DNA from: DATBLE01 sp963841405
GTDB lineage: Bacteria > Actinomycetota > Thermoleophilia > Gaiellales > Gaiellaceae
Reading direction: 5' to 3'
Assembly: GCA_963841405.1 (NCBI GenBank)
Contig: CAWJCM010000011.1
Span: 62,001-126,000, forward strand
Length of the DNA: 64,000 nt
Made by a program: the position numbers and the translations under genes. This document shows positions 60,263 through 64,000 of this stretch, piece by piece. The notes under the pieces are model-generated. The model worked only from the letters and a program-made list of their open reading frames with translations, did no database searches and was not told where the DNA came from. Each line of letters starts with the position of its first letter. Positions within the stretch are counted from its first letter, which is position 1.

Positions 60263-61672
60263 TCAGTCAAGGGACCGGATGATGTGGAAGACGAGCGGCT
60301 GGCCGGCGCCGGCCTGCGCAGGGCCGGGATCCGACCAGCGGAACGCCGTGCCGGCGAAGCTCTGGAACCAGTCCTCGTCCTGCGGGTAGGTGGCGGCGGG
60401 CTGGAGCTGGAGGTGGAGATGCGGGCCGGTGGCGTCGCCGGTCTGGCCGACGAGCCCGACCTGGTCGCCGCCTGCGAGCTCGGCTCCCTGCGTCACCGAC
60501 GGCTCCATGTACGACAGGTGGCAGTAGGTCCACGTCTGGCCGTCGGTGGTCTGCATGGTGAAGCCGGTGCCACAGCGCTCGTCCCAGCTCCAGGCGTGGA
60601 GCACGGTCCCGTCGGACAGGGCATAGAGCGGCGAGCCCTCGGGCGCCACGATGTCGGCGGCCGGATAGTCGTGGTGGTAGTGCGAGACGGAGACGGCCGC
60701 CGGGCCGCCGCCGACCGGGAAGACCCAGTCGCCCGCGGCTGCCGCCGGAACGCCGGCCCCGTTCGATGCGACGCCCTGGCCCGTCTGCTCGAGCTTCGTG
60801 AGCGCCGCCCTGGCGTTCTCGAGCTTCTGCTTCAGCCGGTCGGCCTCGGCCTGCGCAGCGTCCACCTCGGCCCCGAACTGGACGGCCCGCTTCTGCGCCT
60901 CGAGCCGGTTGGAGAGGAGCCGGGTTCCGTCGGCCCGGTCGGTCAGCAGCGAGCCGCGGACGGCCAGCGCCTGCGCCTTGTCCAGCGCAGTCCGGTACGC
61001 GGCGTCCGCCTGCGCAACCTCCGCCCGGGCGGCATCGAGCTCCGGCTGAAGCGGGTCGGGTGCGAGCAAGGCGCCCGAGCCCTGCACGGCCGGCGCGTTC
61101 TGGTAGGCGTCGGCCGGAGCGGTGTCGGAGCTGCCGTAGAGCTGGGCGAGCTGCAGCACCTGGTTCACGTACCAGTCGGCGTGGTTGTAGGAGAAGACCG
61201 CGCGCCGGATGTCGGTCGAGCCGCCCGAGGCGGCGAGGTAGCGGGCCGCGGAGTAGATCGCGTCGACCGGGCTCCACGGGTCGGCGTAGCCGTTCGCATC
61301 GGCGTCGGTCCCCCAGCGCTCCCAGGTCGAGGGCATGAATTGCATCCAGCCGATCGCGCCGGCCGAGCTGGGACCCATGTTCCGGCCGAAGTTCGACTCG
61401 ATCTTGTTGATCGCCGCGAGCACGTTCCACGGGATGCCGTACGACTGGCCGGCGTTCTGCCAGAGGCTCAGCAGCTGGTCGTACGAGAGCTGAACCGGCT
61501 GCGCGGGAGGCAGCGTCCACGACGACGCGAGCGACAGTTCGCTCCCGTTCGGTACCGTCGCGCTCGGCAGCGCCGGGGTTCCCGCGACAGCGGAGAAGGT
61601 CGAGCCGTCCCCGCGCGCGACTCCGGCGGTCACGAGCAGGCCGACGACCAGCGGGATCATGAGCCGCTTCAT
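60263..61672 (-). CDS. secreted lytic transglycosylase fused to M23-type peptidase
   Basis: 469 aa from ATG 61672. Signal peptide (MKRLMIPLVVGLLVTAGVARG). Lytic transglycosylase domain (~residues 70-180) with catalytic Glu in AAINKIESNFGRNMGPSSAGAIGWMQFMPSTWERWG. Then a coiled coil (~225-310, LDAARAEVAQADAAYRTALDKA). A LytM/M23-like domain follows: HHDYPAADIVAPEGSPLYAL, WTYCHLSYM and TGPHLHLQL. Both zinc-site regions (HxxxD; HLHL) are present. A two-activity wall hydrolase with a coiled-coil hinge. Its ATG overlaps the pilT2 stop, so it probably opens peptidoglycan for pili. Confidence 0.9.
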   Translation of the reverse strand: MKRLMIPLVVGLLVTAGVARGDGSTFSAVAGTPALPSATVPNGSELSLASSWTLPPAQPVQLSYDQLLSLWQNAGQSYGIPWNVLAAINKIESNFGRNMGPSSAGAIGWMQFMPSTWERWGTDADANGYADPWSPVDAIYSAARYLAASGGSTDIRRAVFSYNHADWYVNQVLQLAQLYGSSDTAPADAYQNAPAVQGSGALLAPDPLQPELDAARAEVAQADAAYRTALDKAQALAVRGSLLTDRADGTRLLSNRLEAQKRAVQFGAEVDAAQAEADRLKQKLENARAALTKLEQTGQGVASNGAGVPAAAAGDWVFPVGGGPAAVSVSHYHHDYPAADIVAPEGSPLYALSDGTVLHAWSWDERCGTGFTMQTTDGQTWTYCHLSYMEPSVTQGAELAGGDQVGLVGQTGDATGPHLHLQLQPAATYPQDEDWFQSFAGTAFRWSDPGPAQAGAGQPLVFHIIRSLD

Positions 61673-62826
61673 TGCGCCGCCCGCTGCACCATGCGCAGGC
61701 CGGCCGGCTGGCCCGACCCCGGTTCTTCGGCCGCCTTGCGCTCCTCCTCGGCCCGCTCTTTGACGGCGCGGTCGAGGGCGACGAGGAAGTCGTGCTTGTT
61801 TCCGGCAGCGTTCGCCGCGGTCTCGCGGTCGACGTGCCCGCCGAGCACAAGGGCGATCAACGCCTGCGTGAAGGTCTGCATCTGGAAGAACGCGCCGTCG
61901 GCGATCGCTTCCTCGATCTCGCCGGCCCGGTCCTCGCGGATCAGGTCGGCAATGCGGGCGTTCACGACCATCACCTCCACGGCGGCGACCCGGCCGCGGT
62001 CGAGGCGCGGCAGCAGACGCTGGCTGATCGCCCCACGCAGCACGCCGGCCAGGATCGACCGCACCTGTTGATGCTTCTGGGGAGGGAAGAACTCGACGAT
62101 CCGGCCGATCGACTCGGCCGCGTCCGTCGTGTGCAGCGTCGAGAGGACGAGGTGGCCCGACTCGGCCGCCTGCATCGCGGTCTGTGCCGTCTCGGCGTCG
62201 CGCATCTCGCCGATCAGGATCACGTCGGGGTCCTGGCGCAGCGCGCGGCGAAGCGCCTCGTTGAACGAGGTGGTGTCCAGGCCGATCTCGCGCTGGTTGA
62301 CGATCCCGAGCCGGTCGTCGTGGAGGATCTCGATCGGGTCCTCGATCGTGACGATGTGGCACGGGCGCGTGGCGTTGATGTGCCCGATCATCGCGGCGAG
62401 CGTGGTCGTCTTCCCCGAGCCGGTCGCGCCGGTGCAGAGGACGAGCCCGCGTGGCTCGTTCGCCAGCTGCTCGATCCCCTCGGGCAGGCCGAGGTCGGCG
62501 AAACCCGGCACCTCGCTCGGGATGACGCGAAACGCGAACGAGATGGAGCCGCGCTGGCGGAACCCGTTGACGCGGAGACGCGGGAGGCCGGGAGGCGTGT
62601 AGGCGAGGTCGAGGTCGCCGGTCTGGTCGAAGGTCGCGCGTCGCGCCGAGTCGTGTGCCGTGACGGTCGTAAGCACCTCTTCCAGCTGCCGGTCTGTGAG
62701 GGGCAGCCAGTCCTCGGCCGCGTGCAGCGAGCCGTCGTGCCGGAGGATCGGCGGCTGGCCGACCTTCAGGTGGACGTCGCTGGCGCCGCCGTCGACGGCG
62801 TGCCGGAGCAGGGAGTCCAGATCCAC
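61669..62826 (-). CDS. second PilT-family ATPase (pilT2)
   Basis: 385 aa from GTG 62826 (VDLDSLLRHAVDGGASDVHLKVGQPPIL). Walker A GATGSGKTTT, Asp box TIEDPIEILHDD, Walker B DPDVILIGEMRDAETAQ, His box HLVLSTLHTTDAAE; PilT/PilU type. It differs from pilT in surface sequence and has a charged C-terminal helix (RAVKERAEEERKAAEEPG). It could be the PilU-like accessory retraction motor. The GTG is chosen because promoter P4 ends 7 nt upstream; longer readings would cross that promoter. Confidence 0.9.
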   Translation of the reverse strand: MDLDSLLRHAVDGGASDVHLKVGQPPILRHDGSLHAAEDWLPLTDRQLEEVLTTVTAHDSARRATFDQTGDLDLAYTPPGLPRLRVNGFRQRGSISFAFRVIPSEVPGFADLGLPEGIEQLANEPRGLVLCTGATGSGKTTTLAAMIGHINATRPCHIVTIEDPIEILHDDRLGIVNQREIGLDTTSFNEALRRALRQDPDVILIGEMRDAETAQTAMQAAESGHLVLSTLHTTDAAESIGRIVEFFPPQKHQQVRSILAGVLRGAISQRLLPRLDRGRVAAVEVMVVNARIADLIREDRAGEIEEAIADGAFFQMQTFTQALIALVLGGHVDRETAANAAGNKHDFLVALDRAVKERAEEERKAAEEPGSGQPAGLRMVQRAAQ

Positions 62827-62833
62827 GCGCCCT

Positions 62834-62862
62834 CTTTCGGCAGACCCCGGACGCTGCTTTAG
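62834..62862 (-). promoter_or_regulatory. sigma-28/WhiG-type promoter of pilT2 (P4)
   Basis: Minus strand CTAAAG (62862-62857), 15-nt spacer, GCCGAAAG (62841-62834), then 7 nt to GTG 62826. The -35 is a perfect FliA/WhiG match. Confidence 0.72.
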
Positions 62863-62872
62863 CCAGATCCTC

Positions 62873-62901
62873 CTAATGCGCGACAGCGCGGGCGCCGATA
62901 G
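62873..62901 (+). promoter_or_regulatory. sigma-28/WhiG-type promoter of pilB2 (P5)
   Basis: CTAATG (62873-62878), 15-nt spacer, GCCGATAG (62894-62901), then 7 nt to ATG 62909. It is back to back with P4 (10 bp between the -35 boxes), so the pair drives divergent extension and retraction ATPases. Confidence 0.72.
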
Positions 62902-62908
62902 ACGAGCC

Positions 62909-64000
62909 ATGGCAGTCCAGCCTCTGCACGAGCAGGGCGCCGATCCGCGGGCCCAGGGGCGCCCCCTGCTCGGCGGGTTCCTGATGCGCAAGGGCCAGCT
63001 GAACGCCGACGGGCTGGAGCAGGCGCTGGCGGAGCAGGAGCGGAGCAGGCTGCCGCTGGGCCAGGTGCTGATCGGCCTCGGCCTGATCACCACCAGGCAT
63101 CTCGCGGAGGCGCTCGCCGAGCAGCACGGGCTCGACTTCATCGATCTCGGCGAGACGACGCTCGACGCAGCGGCCGTGGCCCTGCTTCCGGAGAGCCTGG
63201 CGCAGCGCTACCAGGCGCTGCCGGTGCGGATCGAGAGCGGGACGGCCGTGGTTGCGGTCGCCGACCCGACGAACGTGATCGCACACGACGACCTGCGCCT
63301 GGCGCTCGGCACCGACACCAGGTTCGTCGTCGCCGACAGCGACCAGATCGAAGGGACGATCAGCCGCGCCTACCACGCGAAGGTCGGTGCCGTCGAGACG
63401 TTCTCGAGCGCCGCCTGGAAGGCGAACGAGGAGGAAGACGACGCGATCGCCATCGACGACCAGGCGCCCGCGATCAGGTTCGTGAACGACATGATCAGCC
63501 GCGCGCTCGGCCATCGCGCCTCCGACATCCACTTCGTGCCGCAGGCCGACCGGCTCGTCGTCCGGGTCCGCATCGACGGGGTGACGCGGGAGCTGAGCGA
63601 GGCCCCGACGTCGATGCAGGCAGCGGTGCTGGCCCGCATCAAGGTGATGGGCGGCCTCGACATCGCCCAGCGCAGGATGCCGCAGGACGGCCGCGTCGGC
63701 ATCAAGGTCGGCGGCCAGCCGATGGACCTGCGCGTCGCGGTGCTGCCGACCACCTTCGGCGAGCAGGCCGTGCTGCGGATCCTGCAGGGCGGCGTCAAGG
63801 GCGCCCTCTCGATCGGCGAGCTCGGCATGGATCCCGCGACCGAGACGATCGTCCGCCGGGCGATCGCCCGCCCGTACGGGGCGATCATCACCGTCGGCCC
63901 GACGGGCAGCGGCAAGACGACGACGCTCTACGCCGCCCTCGACGTCCTCAACGAGCCCGAGAGCGTCCTGGTCACGATCGAGGATCCGGTCGAGTACCAG
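62909..64000 (+). CDS. second PilB/GspE-type extension ATPase (pilB2), 3' end beyond window
   Basis: The first 364 residues are visible. N-terminal MshEN-like region (GGFLMRKGQLNADGLEQALAEQERSRLPLGQVLIGLGLITTRHLAEALAEQHGLDFIDL; a known c-di-GMP-binding fold in MshE/PilB). Then the linker VNDMISRALGHRASDIHFVPQ, Walker A GPTGSGKTTT and Asp box TIEDPVEYQ at the edge. No SD; leaderless start from P5. Functional overlap with pilB at 57205 is unknown. The GGDEF enzyme at 10.5 kb could supply its ligand (inference). Confidence 0.93.
   Translation, partial: MAVQPLHEQGADPRAQGRPLLGGFLMRKGQLNADGLEQALAEQERSRLPLGQVLIGLGLITTRHLAEALAEQHGLDFIDLGETTLDAAAVALLPESLAQRYQALPVRIESGTAVVAVADPTNVIAHDDLRLALGTDTRFVVADSDQIEGTISRAYHAKVGAVETFSSAAWKANEEEDDAIAIDDQAPAIRFVNDMISRALGHRASDIHFVPQADRLVVRVRIDGVTRELSEAPTSMQAAVLARIKVMGGLDIAQRRMPQDGRVGIKVGGQPMDLRVAVLPTTFGEQAVLRILQGGVKGALSIGELGMDPATETIVRRAIARPYGAIITVGPTGSGKTTTLYAALDVLNEPESVLVTIEDPVEYQ

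Overview
The window is high-GC bacterial DNA. Its features are leaderless and GTG/TTG starts, an F420-dependent oxidoreductase, Arg/Pro/Glu-rich tails on ribosomal proteins, a MarR-ABC-2 exporter operon, and type IV pili without an outer-membrane secretin gene. Together these suggest a monoderm actinobacterium, most plausibly of the Thermoleophilia (Gaiella/Solirubrobacter-like). That placement is inference from gene content, not from a search.

Layout. (1) 1-25.5 kb, minus strand: the core translation/transcription block, read right to left. It runs tRNA-Met, rpmG, secE, nusG, rplK, rplA, rplJ, rplL, then rpoB-rpoC, then a fused str-S10 operon (rpsL-rpsG-fusA-tuf-rpsJ-rplC-rplD-rplW-rplB-rpsS-rplV-rpsC-rplP, the last cut by the window edge). 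Three things interrupt it: a decayed NTPase/TPR pseudogene, a diguanylate cyclase gene, and a plus-strand Pro/His-rich membrane protein. Many junctions carry hairpins that hold a stop codon, a Shine-Dalgarno site or a start codon. (2) 25.5-31.4 kb: small zinc-ribbon and antisense ORFs, an autoregulated marR-ABC exporter operon, a divergent EamA transporter/thioesterase pair sharing twin palindromic operators, and an F420 LLM oxidoreductase. (3) 31.7-38.4 kb, plus: four tightly coupled genes for secreted or anchored surface proteins (three share an LYPG-containing domain; the last is a ~1,270-residue tandem-repeat protein), then an ECF sigma factor and a small zinc-finger anti-sigma candidate. 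(4) 38.4-42.6 kb: a broken FAD/NAD oxidoreductase, pterin genes (carbinolamine dehydratase, folE, a RibD-type reductase), a CDP-alcohol phosphatidyltransferase and a truncated DUF4143 fragment. (5) 42.7-64 kb: a large type IV pilus region with pilT-M-N-O-P(like)-C (minus), pilin and minor pilins (plus), PASTA protein-pilD-pilB (minus), pilT2-lytic transglycosylase/M23 peptidase (minus) and a second pilB (plus, cut by the edge).

The most interesting signals are these. Five promoters of the flagellar/WhiG sigma-28 type (CTMAAG-like, 15-nt spacer, GCCGATAR) each lie 7-9 nt before a start codon, so the pilus genes look like a leaderless sigma-28 regulon. A family of palindromic repeats is tied to stop codons, and between two convergent genes it builds a nested mirror array (A-B-C-C-B-A). 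Hairpins in the ribosomal/RNA polymerase operons sequester SD or start sites. rpsL appears to start at ATA. PilM seems fused to an N-terminal region with four SVWKKE repeats.

Many genes between 32 and 53 kb, plus the gene ending at 10.46 kb, carry apparent single-base disruptions, nearly all +1. The ribosomal block carries none. Either the accessory loci are decaying or the assembly has indel errors there. Frames were reconstructed by eye, and indel positions are approximate.
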